From the NCBI GenBank assembly GCA_002794785.1, contig NBBA01000007.1, positions 1-64,000 on the forward strand: 64,000 nucleotides of DNA. Direction: 5' to 3'. Position numbers and translations under genes: made by a program. Each line of letters begins with the position of its first letter. The first letter of the stretch is position 1. The notes beneath the pieces are model-generated. The model searched no databases. It saw nothing but the letters and a program-made list of their open reading frames with translations, and was not told the origin of the DNA. Positions 1 through 12,581 of this stretch are shown here, one piece after another. The stretch is from Coniferiporia sulphurascens (taxonomy: Eukaryota > Basidiomycota > Agaricomycetes > Hymenochaetales > Hymenochaetaceae).

Positions 1-1137
1 CGGGACGTCCTAAGTTTCCCATGGTCCAAATGCCTGGCCACTGAACGCAAGATATAAGAGAGTAAATCATTATAAAATCAAAGTGCTCACGTATCCCTGG
101 GTCTCGTCGTTCGGCCCTGGGAGACTCAGATTAACCTCAATGTAACCGTGCGTGAAACAGAATTTGTTCCAGCTCTGCAGCATTCCGGAGCGATAGTTCA
201 AACCGTGATTTTCGACGTTCTCCATAAGCAAAACGAGGTTTCCGTCACGTGTGAACACATTCGAGGGATCGTACCACTCGAGATCTTCCGTCGCGCCGTA
301 CCACAGGTCAACCGCCTCCCAGTAAGGATCATCTCCGGGGTAAAACGTGCGACCATCGGTATTAAACTCGTCGCTGAAAACAAGGCTATATGATTCGCCG
401 TCGAAGCCGGTGCGTGTCTTTGCTGAGTCCGGCGTTTCGGAATCGATGAGGCTGGGCATTTGTATGAGAACAGGCGATTGACCAGTACCATTGATGTGAA
501 TGTTATTGTCAATTGCAAGGTTCCGTGCATTATTCTGCACGAAAACAAGCACGGGATAGAGGATGAACAAACACAGCAACGCGCTGATGAGCAGCAGAAG
601 AAGTCCGACGTTTGCGAGTCCACGCCACGACCAGCTGAAACTAGGGTCATCAATACGATGCAGTTCATCATCAGCGTCGAGAACCTTGTCGTCGTCTAGC
701 GCAGGATCATATATGTAGGGCACCATGCCACGAGGGGCAGTGGCTGGATATTTACTGTCAAAAGATAGGACGCTCTCAGAGCCAATAGAAAAGCGTTTGG
801 TAGGCGCCGTGAGCAGAGCGTCATCGTCGGACGCTAATCGGTAGAGCAGCATAGAGCCGCGCTGACTCCCTGCACCCGCAAATGCGGCAGACTCTTCGGA
901 TACGAGACGTGAGAGATAGGCTGAGCCACGACTGGCTGGCCGCGAGCGCGGCACGGACTTGGGATTCAGAGGCGAGTTGATATATCCAGACGACATTGAG
1001 CGTAGCGGTGCGGCGAGAAGAGGGCTGTCTGCGTTGGGGGTGGGTGACGGAGGAGAAAAGGGCGAGAGCTGGGGGTGGGAGAGCTCGTCCGACGACGGTG
1101 GTGAGGACGAACCGCGGCTGCCATACTGGTCGGACAT
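1..1137 (-). CDS. KRE6/SKN1-family beta-glucan synthesis protein (GH16-like), partial
   Basis: Family role: type II membrane proteins of the secretory pathway needed for beta-1,6-glucan of the fungal wall. The visible part has a Ser/Pro-rich cytosolic N-terminus of about 180 residues, one transmembrane segment (plus-strand 555-625) and the start of the lumenal GH16-like domain (SLVFSDEFNTDGRTF, DPYWEA). A 50-bp intron (41-90) joins DETQGY to WPGIWTMGNLGRP, a hallmark of this family; the gene then leaves the window at base 1, so the catalytic part is missing. I prefer the ATG at 1135-1137 (MSDQYG); an in-frame ATG at 1323 would add a 62-residue basic leader. Family call confident, start less so. 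Confidence 0.9.
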
Positions 1138-1323
1138 GAGGGAGCTGAGTGTGCTACTGCTGGGTGGTGGCTTTTGGCGACGACGAGATGCTGTCTTCGT
1201 CGCTGTTGAAGACTGCGGGAGCAGACAAAAGCGGGGGAAGACAGCAGCGGCAACAGACACGCCCAGCGCGGCCGCGGGACGATGAGAGCTAATGCCAAGC
1301 CTAACCCTCAATTGCTGCAGCAC

Positions 1324-3425
1324 TTGAGTTAGGTAAGCAAGAATTTGACCACGTGACTATCCAAACATAAATGTGTATACTCCTAAGATGGACGTTAATT
1401 TACCAGTCCCCACAGCGAGTCGACCGCGGTGTTTACTACATATCCGCATCCGGGATAAATCATGCCGAAGTGGGGTACACCATTGAATCATGATATTCGC
1501 GTAGGAATAAGAACCCACTCACCGCGATTGCCGAGCCGACCATCACAAGCTGTGGCCATCCGAACCGCTTCGGTTACTCTACAGTAATCAGATAGGCATA
1601 GTCTCAAACCCGCCCCCCCAGTACTGAAAGCGCAACTCTGTTCGTAATGGACACTTCGCATGTTTGCCACCGAGTTCCCAGACTACTGGACCCGACTTAG
1701 CGACCGGCATACTTCTAATTTCGGATACAAGCACCGCGTCTTCCGGGGTTCTTTGCCACATTTCGGAACTGTCTTGACGACGCTATCCAATTTGCAAATA
1801 CAAGACGCAAATTTCAAATTTAGTATTTCAAGCCCCCACCACTAACTTCTGGTCGAGGTGACTATTTGCACCTGACCGCATTCCGCTATACAGTTCACCC
1901 ACTTACGGGCCGATGCAACGAAGAAATAACAGAACATTCATCCACGAATTACAGGGTACGTTATACATGTATATATGTGATTCCCTTTGAGTACTCAGGT
2001 TCAACCGGATGGCTGCTCTGGAGACAGACAAAGCCATAAGACAGGTAACTATTGTATTGCACTCGAATCAAGTCAACATACAGTCTGTGAGGTGCATACA
2101 TAGGCAAGGAGGTAATCGATTATCACCAACTTGAAGCGTGTTCATACTGTATATATGTGCGTTACAAGCCTTACAGCTATGCCGGTGAGACCGTCTGCTC
2201 GGCAATCGCTTCCGGGTTTTACCAGTACATTGCATCACTGGAAGGCCTGACCAGTGCCTACTATTGTACGATTTGCTAGTCGCGATTTTAAGAGCAAGTC
2301 TATCCTTGACTGGAATCTTGCGCGGGCGACGACATTCTGCCGTCAAGCTCTAATCCGTATATGCATCTGAAGCCTTCTGTGTGCCTGAAAAGTGGCACCT
2401 GCGAGTAATTCTAATCAATACTGGCACACACAACTGTAGTTTAAACTGACATAGTAGTTTGCAACGTATGCATTAGCTCGGGCTATGAGTGATAAAAATA
2501 TACTCAGTCCGAAACGAAAATGTAGGACTGAGGTGCAAAGGAATATTTTCTGGCTATATGCACTTCTTATTTAGGAAACTAGTTTAAGTAATCGCAGTCA
2601 AGCTGCCACATAACAAATAAATCACAACAATATGGCGGTGCTGGCAGATCTGCCGAGGTCAGTTATTTCAGGACGAGAGAACGGACTTCGTTTACGTTCC
2701 AGAAGGCTGACTGGCACGGTATGCATCTGGCAAACAATTCCAATCGTGCAAATTTTATCTCCTTGGATAATAAACATCATTTGAGTACACAAGCCGCCTT
2801 GACCAAGTAATGAGACAGGAATACGCAATAAATCCAGGGACAACAAGACCATGGGAGAAAGTAGCAAGGAAATGGCACACCTTATTGCGTATAAATAAAT
2901 ACATGATCCCGCGGAATAATCCCTGGAAGACTTTTCTGCCCCTGGGACAAACACAACCAATGAAATCGGGATGTCCCTGTCACACATTGATCCCATTTTT
3001 TGTCACGGAAGTTCTCGCTCAAGAAAATCAAGATCATGTGCCAGTGGCGCGAATCAGGCTTGCCCAGGTCAAATTTTGCCAAAGTTGAGACTGCGTATAC
3101 CCTCACATGCCGGCGGGAGAAACACCCCGTATGTGGGGAATAAAACCCGAACGTGCATGAAATATACGTGAGTCTAAGTTTTGTGCCGAGTGATGTCGAA
3201 AACTGAATTGAATCGGGCCGAACTGAAAAGAATACATAATCGTCTGTTAAGCGGTTCCAGAACGAAGTCATAAAAAAGAGGGTTCCTGGATTGTATTCTC
3301 ATATACTTCTGACCCACTGAATCCCGTCTGAGCCGCCTTGAAGTTACGCTCTCTTATCCGCAGTCTCGACGTACAAAGCCACTGGCCCTACTAGCACCGC
3401 AGCTTCACTTCGAGCACAGAAAACT
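1324..3425. other. Gene-free intergenic region
   Basis: About 2.1 kb with only short, mutually overlapping open frames and no recognisable protein motif, repeat or RNA gene. It separates the start of the KRE6/SKN1 gene from the start of the first P450 and so probably holds both promoters. Confidence 0.5.
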
Positions 3426-6127
3426 ATGGGCCCACTTGATCTACTTGACGAACTGTGGGACCTGTATGGCAAGTCAGATATTCGGACTTCAGAGGCTTTA
3501 TCATCGGCGTCTCCTGCCCTGGTTGCCCTTGCGGGAGTGTTCCTCGCCTGGACCTCCCGTCGCGTGTTCAATCGGGTGCGCGTCAAGACGCTCATCCGCA
3601 ACTTACCTGGGCCGTCCAACCCATCCTGGCTTTCTGGTACGCATTTCTCGATATTCTTTATTCGCCTGTGTTTTGGTTAAATTTGTAATCACCTTTCATG
3701 CGGTAAACATGACGCTTATCTCACTGGAACCGTCTAGGAAATTTTCCCGAGATTTATGACGTTTTAAATATCCGATGGCATCATGAAGCAGTCAAAACAT
3801 TTGCGGGCATTTTCCAGATAAATGGAATGTTCGGGGTATGCCCATAAATACCTTATTCATTCATGCTCACCACATATAACTTTTTATTGTTCTCTCTTCA
3901 CCTCTGGACGATCTGCGCTACGTGCAGGATGAGCAGCTATACATCACCGACTCGCGAGCGCTATATCATATTCTTGTCAAGGAGCAGACTATATTCGAGG
4001 AACCGCAGTCGCTACTCGTGTAATCTAGCTTTACCCATATCTTCTGCTATTTGGGCTGAAATATTCGTTTCTTAGTATGAATCGTGCCCTACTCGGTGAT
4101 GGCCTTTTATCATCAATAGGTATAAATGACGCCTCATCATTCTTATGTCTAACTTAGACGATGCGTAAAGGTGGTTATCACAGAAAACAACGGAAGGTTC
4201 TCAACCCTTTCTTTTCGGAAAAGCACATGCGCGGACTTGTTCCTATCTTTGGCCCTATAACTCAGAAAGTACGTTAGGCTTATATTTATCGTTCACCCTC
4301 TAGATTTTTTCCGTATTAAATATTGACAAAAAACGGTGTTCAGGTGTGCAAGGCCATTGAGTGTAAACTCTCTGGCGGACCAGCAATTCAAGAGATTAAC
4401 ATGTACGAATGGACCAGTCGCACAGCGCTCGAGTTCATTGCGCAGGGTGGATTGGGCACGAGCCTGGATACACTCGTCGATGGAGAAATGAGTGAATATA
4501 CGAAGCTAGTGAAAGAGATGGTGTAAGATTCTCTATACTTTTCTCCGTCCAGTGACTCATATTTATGTTCAACCTTGACCTGGCCAGTCCAATAGTTTCG
4601 CGCCTGCACGTCCCAATGCAGCTTCTTCCGCTTGTACAGCCGCTGTTTGCCTTTCTTCCCGAGCGGATGCGGGAATTCCTATTAGCCTACTCACCGTTTC
4701 CTGCTGTACGTAATACTCAAATATCTCCTGCCAACCCGCTGACTAATTGTGTTCAATTGTAGGTGCGTAATTTGAAAAGCATCACAGACCGTTTGGAGGC
4801 CACAGGTCGCGGTGTACTTGAGCAGAAGCGAAGCGAAGTTCTTGCAGAGCTTGACACAGTGGACGAAAAGGACTCGAAGGCACGGGATATTCTCAGCCTT
4901 CTGTGTGCGCCCTTTTCGTCGGCTTTCGTTTACGCATAGTATTGATCGAACCTTTTTCCGTCTCCGTGCTGATCACCCGTAGTACGCGCACAGGATCACG
5001 CGCCAGCGGATGAGCGTCTTCCAGACGCAGAGGTTATTGGACATATAATGTAAGCGGACTTCGATTTCTCTAATCTAGTTGCGAGATAGACTGAAATGTT
5101 TTCCTTTTGCATAGAACGCTCATTTTCGCAGCACAGGATACGACGTCGTCCGCACTAACTCGCATTTTACACCTTCTCGCTTCGCATCCCACCGCACAAG
5201 CGCGGCTGCGTACCGAAATACGACAAGGTCAGTGTTCCGGGGAGGCGGCTAGTGTTGACGCTAAGAAAGAATGGGACTACGACGCATTAATGCATCTTCC
5301 ATATCTTGATGCGGTGGTTCGCGAAACGCTGAGGCTCCACCCTCCCGTGAGCTGGATCTGGCGCGTGTGAGTGTATAAATCCTGCCGAGAAATTCGTACT
5401 TACCATATAGACTCTGTGTTCTATGTAGCGCGCGGCAGCCGACTATCCTCCCTTTGAGACGTCCGCTACGAGGTACCGACGGATCGACTATCAACTCGGT
5501 ACCAATCGCGCGAAACCAGGGTGTCATACTCGGTATCGCTGCGGCGCATCGCGACGAAGGCGTATGGGGACGTGATGCGCATGAATGGCAACCAGAGCGG
5601 TGGCTTAATGCGGATGCAAATCCAGGGACAGACGGATCAAAGATTTCCGGGGGTGTTCTGGAGGACGAGGCGCGCTACCCAGGGGTATATTCTGGCATGT
5701 ATGTTCCTGCGTCTGACCTTGTAAATTGTTTCTGACGCTAAAATTTCCCCGGCCTGGTCAGGATGACATTCTCGGGAGGGGGGCGGTCGTGCATGTGAGT
5801 TCCTTTCTCTCCGTTTGGAGAAAGGGTGAACACGACTATTGATTCGTGTTATGCCTCTGTAGAGGCTTCAAGTTTGCGCTCCTTGCGCTGAGTAAGTGTA
5901 TCTCAACTATTACGCTTTTCACGCTGTTTATTGTGTATCCGTCCTCTTTCTAATCCACAGAACTCGAACTGGCGGGGTTGGTCGACCATTTCGAGTTCGC
6001 GGAGCCTGATGCGGAGATCGTCTGGAACATGAACCACATTGCGGCGCCGACGGTGAAGGGACGGAAAGAGGAAGGAGCTCAGATGCCGCTGAAGGTCACG
6101 CTGGCGCATGCGAGGTTGCACACGTAG
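3426..6127 (+). CDS. Cytochrome P450 (membrane-bound, CYP class not assigned)
   Basis: Heme-thiolate monooxygenase, expected at the ER membrane with an external reductase. About a dozen short exons join in frame. They give an N-terminal hydrophobic anchor and the Pro-rich hinge NLPGPSNPSW (exon 1, 3426-3636), a C-helix region (HRKQRKVLNPFFSEKHM, from about 4170), the I-helix AAQDTTS (5131-5151, AGxDTT type), the K-helix ETLR (5326-5337), the WQPERW region (5587-5604) and the heme loop FSGGGRSCIGFKFA, split by an intron at 5796. The stop is at 6125-6127. Length and order are normal and no disabling change was seen. The AQDTT variant of the oxygen-binding motif is common in basidiomycete P450s. 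Substrate unknown. It lies 300 bp upstream of the DUF6534 gene, same strand. Confidence 0.93.
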
Positions 6128-6435
6128 CGAAATTTATTTGTGTCCGATTAATTTTCCTTGAGGCTAGAGTCGAGCGAGAGAAGCGAGATCGTGTATGCCG
6201 ATGGCGAATAGCCGAAGTGATGGCAGGGTTATCTAAGAATCACTCTGTCTGTTCCCTTTTCTGATCCTAAGGTTTGTCTTTGAGCACCCTCTCGGGTGTC
6301 GGCCGACCCTCTCTGCACGCGTTCATGTCAGAGGTCTTATAACCAGACGCAGATGGCATTCCCCCCGTCTCCCAGGTCTCCCTCACCACCCAAGTTTGAC
6401 CCACCAACCCCGCCTGTCCGAGCTCCCTGCTCACA

Positions 6436-8280
6436 ATGGCGACGACCGAAGAGGAATGGCAGCAGGTGCTCTGGCTGCTCGGCCCTTGGGTTTGTCTTCT
6501 CGGCTGCAGTCTTTTCCTTTCGTCGCTTACCTTCCCCGGAAGCTCATAGGCGGCTTTCTGGACTTCCTCCTCCAGGGCATCCTCTTCTGCCAGGTTCATC
6601 CTTTTTATCTCCGTGTTAATTTCAAATCTCATTGGCCGTGTCAGTTCGTAAATTACTTCGTCTATTACAAAGATGACAAGCGGCTTCTGCGGTGGATGGT
6701 CATCGGGCTTGTCGTGATAACAACCCTCAAGTCCGCTCAGACACTGTACGACCCTCCGTTTATCCTTTCCTTACAAGAGACTAATAACAAGTCCCTTACT
6801 CTCGGTTAGGTTGTTAGTTTGGGAGCAAAGCATCGTGTACTTTACAGATGTGACAGGCGCTGTTGCACTTTCGTACACAAAATGGTGGCAGACTGGGAAC
6901 GGGCTCATGGTATGCGAGCCATTTAGTCTTATTGAAAGAAGACGCGGTGTTGACAATTTAACAACAGGTCGCGTCCATTGGCGCATATGTGCAGTCGTAT
7001 TTCTGTTTCCGACTCTACGCTATCTCGCGTCGCGTTTGGGTCATCATACCGATAGCTAGTATCCTTACATTTGCATACTCTGCTATCGTTGTCGCCGTAA
7101 GTAAAATTTTCCCTTGCAGCTGGACTTCCTTTCGATTTTATCTGAACTAAATTCGGATCGTTAGACATATTACACTACTCTTTTCAATACGCCCAAAATT
7201 GGTCTCTGGTGTACGTCCTCCTCGTGTTTATTATACCCACGTCCTCAGTCTAAATATCCTGTCTGCTTAGTTGCGGCGCACTTGGGCTCGGTTTTTGGTG
7301 AGAATGCTTCCCCTTTACATGTACCAAAATCTTGATGATGCGACTTTTTTCAGCCGGCGACACTCTCCTCGCATTGACGACCGCTTATTATTTACTGAAG
7401 TCTACGCGTCATAGCCTCAACCAGTGCGTTTATCTATACCTTTTTCGTACATTAGTGTTATAATGCACGACAGGACTAAGGTACTAGTCAATGCTCTCAT
7501 ACGCTTAACGTTCCAGACAGCTACACCAGCTGCAATTTGGTATGTCCTCGCCAGACTGACGTCGCTCGTCACTCTTCTCTTTCGTCCAATGGCTCCTGTC
7601 GTCTGACCTCCGACTTCTTTCCTCGTGTTTCGACAGCGCAATGCTGAACCTCGTGTTCTCCCAAATCTACAGTGGCGAGGACCGGCTCGTTTCCGCGGCC
7701 TTTAACACCGCGCTTCCTGTATGCGCCTTCCTCTGACATATATGCGTTCTGCCAAATTGACTCTCTATTACGCCTACCTCGGATTTTGTTCTGCTTAAAA
7801 CTTGCTACAACCAAAGAAAATCTATGCTATCTCAATGATGTGGACACTTAACGCAAGGCGCTCAATCCGCATTGGACACAGCAGCGGCCGCTTGACGAAT
7901 AGCGGCGAACTTACGGGACGCTCCCGTCGGGTAAGTTCTCCTTCTAAGGTCCCCTGTTTTTGCTATTATCCTTCAAATGCTGATAGCTAATTGCTGTCGC
8001 CTTTGTCTTTACCACCGCACAGCGGGATGACGTTGAACTCGGCCGACTTGGATCGATAGGCACAATCCAGATTCGCACAGATATTGAAACTGTTCACCAC
8101 GCTGATGTGCGTCATTTCTTTCACCATTTCACCTGTAGGTCTGATTTGGTCTTGAAGGAAAACGGGCGTGAGCGCGGGCTGGTGTTCGTCGACGCGAAGC
8201 CCGAGAGCGCGTTCAACCGCAGTGACGATGATTCGCAGTCGCAGAACGATACGAAGAGCTACAAGGGCACCGCCGTTTAA
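6436..8280 (+). CDS. DUF6534-domain seven-helix membrane protein
   Basis: A member of the large basidiomycete DUF6534 family of integral membrane proteins of unknown function. Exons join in frame through LIGGFLDFLLQGILFCQ (helix 1, ends 6591), FVNYFVYYKDD, a helix with WWQTGNGLM, VASIGAYVQSYFCFRLYA (6968 on), a helix before AGDTLLAL (7353 on), VLVNALIRLTFQTATPAA (7480 on) and the diagnostic MMWTLNARRSIR (7837 on). A hydrophilic, acidic C-terminal tail ends at TAA 8278-8280. The start is uncertain: ATG 6436 needs a 44-bp intron (6466-6509); an ATG near 6456 would read through in frame. One donor must be placed at 7211 (T|gtacgt) to keep the frame. Fungal genomes carry many paralogues; no function is known. 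Confidence 0.82.
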
Positions 8281-10502
8281 GACATTTCGTCGAATGCTTT
8301 TCCCCTAAACATATGCAGCAGTTTATCCGCATGACTGTATGCATAATTAACTTTATCGGTTTACTGCTTCTATCTCTATGCCTTATTATCTCTCTCCTGT
8401 TGATGTTTTACCGTCCTCCCGTCCCTCACATTGAGTGCCTAGTTCGTTATATTATGTGTAGTTTGATTTACGCTGCGTTCGTTTCACATTATTTATTACC
8501 CTCAAAAACTCCCCCTCCCTTGTACCTTCGCGTTCGTTTTTGACTTTTTTCTGTCTTTTCCTTGAGATTACATCAAATCTCTAAGTGGGAGAGGTGGATT
8601 TCTGAAGCAAGTTTGCTTCAGAAATTCGGGACTTCTGGCGTTAGATCTAGGAGAAGTTGTTCCTGTTGTGTTCGTCTGTACCGTTGTACGATTGCATTGA
8701 ACGAGAAAAATCTTCTGCGTTAGGGCGTGGAGAATATAGTAGTTTGAGTGCTAACTGAGGTATGACGGTTTTTGAATTTCCAGTTCTACGGCGACCACTT
8801 CTTTTTTTTTCACCTTACGCTGTCAAAACAGAAAGAAGTCTTGAGTCTTGGCTTGCACAATGATGAACCGGATGATGCCGAGCTGCCGAGACACTGCAGA
8901 ACGATCTTGCGCGGGGCAAAGGCCGGCAGTCCGGCGACAATTTTCTTCCATTCGTATAATAAATCTGGGAACAGAACACCATCGCAGAACTCCTCCATCT
9001 AGAATGTTCACGCAGACATAAGCATGTGCAAGCTTATGGAGGTCCCTCCGATGGTATAAAAATATGCACATTTAACATCCGGCTCATCTTCAAGTTGAGT
9101 GTCACGATTGGGACGCAGGTACGATCTTGGTTCCCCCCCGTATTAAGTTCCAAGTGAACAGATGGATCTCGGTCGGGGACAACAGCATACGGTGCATCCT
9201 CGATTTCGGTCAAAGATGATGGTCTGAGGTGAATTAGCTACCGGTTGTAGTATGTACATACAGCGCGACCCGAGTCGAAGCATATACAGTACATCCAAAT
9301 GCGATACTTATGCGCCGTGGATACTTGAAAAATCGACTCCGTTATCGTGTGCTGCTTTCTTTCGGCTTCGTGATATACCGTATGTGGCTCAGCCTGGTGA
9401 ACATCTAGATCCAGTTCCTGGTAGTCACCGATGACTGACGTGTAAATTTCTTGCTTCATACAGAAAACGGCTTAGTAGCTCCGACTCTTTTTGATGCGCG
9501 AGGACCCATCACTGGCACAATATAGAAGGGCGAAGGACAGGGCACCAGTGTCACAAACAATGTTACAACGGATGACAAATGATGAAGGCAGACCCGCATG
9601 GAAGTCAAGGATGGAAACTCAGGAGCACGAGCCATGTAATGTGAGTGCCCACCACGCTCGTTAGGCGACGGAATTGTAGTGAAGCCGTTCAGAAGTTGAG
9701 GCGCAATCTAATGGTCGGAAAAATCCCGGATCCTAGTCGTAGTTTTGAATCAGGCCATTTGCAGAATAAGCGCAAAACGAGTATGATGAAGCGGTAGCAG
9801 AAAAAGGAATGCTACGGGATGGCAAGACGACAAAACAGTGTGTCGGAGGAATCAAGAAAAAATAGTTGCCATGTTGAAACGTCGGATGGCTCTCAAACCT
9901 ACGACCGTCTTAGCGTCGCATACGTTAGGACAACTTGAAGGGTCGCGTAACCCGAAGAAAACACGCTATGATTACAAATCATCCTAACATGGGAAGAGGA
10001 TCTCATTTTTCAGTTGGATTTGCAACTCCGGTTGCGCTGTGAACCTTCAAGTTCCACTGCAAACCCGTCTTCAAACTAAGTGCAACGTTTTTCCGCTTCG
10101 TCATTACGCCATATCGTACCAATTGATTCGGATACGTTTCGTTCTACTGGTTTCCGTCTCCGCGGTATCTGCGAGGTTTTTGTAATCATTCGGCGAAAAG
10201 GAAGCTCATTTTATATAAGGACTGTCCTGTGGATGGGCGTATTTACAAACGCGCATCATGAAGTGGCTCTTCTCTGCGAGTGGGTACCGCCGAAGCTTGT
10301 CAAGTGACTAGTTTCATCCCGCACTCTCAAGTCTGTTTTGTGTCCGTTCAAGGCATTCAATATGAAGACCACGGTGGTGTGAGGGCGACATTTCTCCTTT
10401 GCTAAGTCCTGTAGGACCGGGCGGTGCGGTAAACCAACGCCAAAAAATGCTTAAAGCTCGTTGTCACCTCGAACTGTGGGAGGTACCTTCAGAGCTTTCG
10501 CG
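8281..10502. other. Gene-free intergenic region with a perfect palindrome
   Basis: 2.2 kb with only short random-looking frames. The one notable feature is the 28-bp palindrome at 8598-8625. The 3' end should hold the promoter of the aldose-epimerase gene. Nothing else seen. Confidence 0.5.
8598..8625. repeat. Perfect 13+2+13 bp inverted repeat
   Basis: ATTTCTGAAGCAA (8598-8610), a GT spacer and the exact reverse complement at 8613-8625. It lies about 320 bp after the DUF6534 stop. It could be an RNA hairpin in a long 3' UTR, a symmetric protein-binding site, or chance; nothing in the sequence decides between them. Confidence 0.6.
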
Positions 10503-12166
10503 ATGGTCCAAAATCTCTTTGTATCGTTCATCGGCTTAGCAACACTTTTTGCTGTTGCCTACGCGGATGCCTGGGTCCGTGGTTAACGAAAACAGTACTT
10601 GCGAATTAGCTTAAAACTAACGTCTTTGCAGCCTTTCGATGTGACTACGCTCACAGCTCCCGATAACTCCATCACGGCTAAATTCGTGTCTTTCGGCGCG
10701 ACTATGACCGAGCTCTGGGTCAAGGATAAGTTTGGGAAATTCAGAGATATAATCCTAGGCTACGATGATAACGTCCGTTTCCCTGTCTGCCACGGACTTT
10801 TCCTCCTGAAACTCTTAATTCTCCTAGACGATGCTGCTCACGGACCCTGCGCACCCAGTTTTTAACCCCATTGTCGGCCGGTAAGCAAATAGACAATCCA
10901 ATATCCGTCAGATTGAAATTGTTTCTACTAAGTGCAGATACGCGAATCGTATCAAAAATGGGACATTCTCCATTCCCATAACGAAGTACCCTCAGCCAGA
11001 TGGTCCAAATGTATTCCATATTCCGACCAACGATCATGACGGTAGATATCGTGATTTTTTGTCGGGTGATCCTTGGTTATTCAACCCTGAATTCGATTCC
11101 CCAAGGTCTCGATACTCTACATGGAGGCATATACGGATGGGACAGGCGCAACTGGACGATCGTCGAGAAGACATCGACGAGCGTTACTTACAGACACTTT
11201 GATGCAGCAGACGAGGGTTTCCCGGGAAACGTAACAGTTTTTGTAAGTTTGGCCTTTTCCAAGACACTCGTACGTGTACCACTCATGCGTATGCATATCT
11301 CCGCACTATATACAGGCAACGCACAGCGTAGAGAACGGCGGCATCCTTAAGACTTCTGTACATGCTTCGGCGACTGAACTAACTCCCATTATGACGACGC
11401 AGCACATCTACTGGTTCGTGCTTAATTATCTTCCGCAGAGCCAGGTATTCGACTTGTACAAATAGGAATCTCGACGCGTTCCAGCAAGGGAGCGAAAACA
11501 TTCTCAACCATACGCTTTTTGTTGACGGCTCGAAAGTGGTGGCTACGGACTCGATCCAGATACCGACTGGCCCCTTTATTGAAGTTGAAGGCACTGCGTA
11601 TGACTTTCAAGACGCTCAAGAGATTGGAGCAAGAATGAACGAGACCGTCAACTTTTGCGGAGCAGGTGAGCGCGATCTGGTACACCTCAAGGATGCGCAC
11701 TTTAATAATAATGTTATTTCAGGTTGCCAAGGGTACGATAACTGCTGGATTTACAACAAAAACCAGAGCACCACAGCCGGTGTCTCACTCTGGAGCACAC
11801 TCTCTGGCATCCGGTACGAACCGGCGTCTCTCCCATTCATTCTCTCATCCGTCCTTTTTATTCCTTTACAGTCTTGACGTAACGACGAATCAACCTGCTG
11901 TACAGGTATATACAGGCAACTGGCTTGATACTCCGCGCAAGGTCATACATGGCGGGCCGTCGCTTAACTACACGATGTGGTCTGCAGTTGCTATAGAGCA
12001 AGAAGGGTACATTGACGCCATCAATACCCCAGAGTGGGGCGTGAACCAGCTCTGTAAGCACCATCCTCGAGGTCTGAGTTCTTGGCTAACCCTTCCTGCT
12101 TCAACAGATGGGGCCGGCAGAGACTTTGAATGGAGTTCTACATACAAGCTCTCTGTAGTCCATTAA
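10503..12166 (+). CDS. Secreted aldose 1-epimerase (galactose mutarotase)-like protein
   Basis: The family interconverts alpha and beta anomers of aldoses. Exon 1 encodes a 24-residue hydrophobic signal peptide (MVQNLFVSFIGLATLFAVAY, ADAW), so this copy is probably secreted, unlike the cytosolic GalM/Gal10 enzymes. Later exons give FGATMTELWVKD, DIILGYDDN, the YANRI strand (10937 on), LDTLHGGIYGWDRRNW (11106 on; LHGG carries the first conserved His), TTQHIYW (11397 on; second His region), GPFIEVEGTAYDF and, near the end, NTPEWGVNQL (12035 on; Glu likely the catalytic base). Stop TAA 12164-12166. Seven or eight introns are needed. The set of conserved residues suggests a working enzyme. Its role, perhaps on extracellular sugars, is inferred. 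Confidence 0.85.
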
Positions 12167-12581
12167 ACTAATTTACGGGTATGCGTCGACCCCTATTTAA
12201 CCATCGCAAGGCTTTGAAGAAGGGGCTCTGTAATCTTGTATAAGTTTCGTTAGTTAAAGCGTGCATTCCACGTCGCGAAGTTCAGTATGCTTTTCACGAA
12301 AGTCGAGCACCCAGCTGAATTCCAGAGGCGTCGAACAGGTATCCTACACGAATGTACGCCCCGCGTCAGGACCCGCTCGTAGCTCCGAACTATTGGATAG
12401 GTCCGTTTACATTCGCGAAATACGGATACAGTGGCTTCTCAACAAACAAAGGGTTGTAGTAATTGTGTAACATACAGGGCATTAATGAAGAAAACGACCC
12501 TTGGCCAAGTTTTCACGCTGAAGTTCGTACATATCGCATTTACCGGCCCGTAGTGGCAAGGCAAACTACAAAATATTAAGC
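12167..12581. other. Short convergent intergenic region
   Basis: Space between the 3' ends of the aldose-epimerase gene (+) and the WD40 gene (-). It should hold both 3' UTRs and polyadenylation signals. No gene or repeat seen. Confidence 0.5.

Noticed and set aside
960..1300. Plus-strand ORF opposite the KRE6/SKN1 N-terminus
   Set aside because: Gly/Arg-rich complement of a Ser/Pro-rich coding stretch, with no motif of its own.
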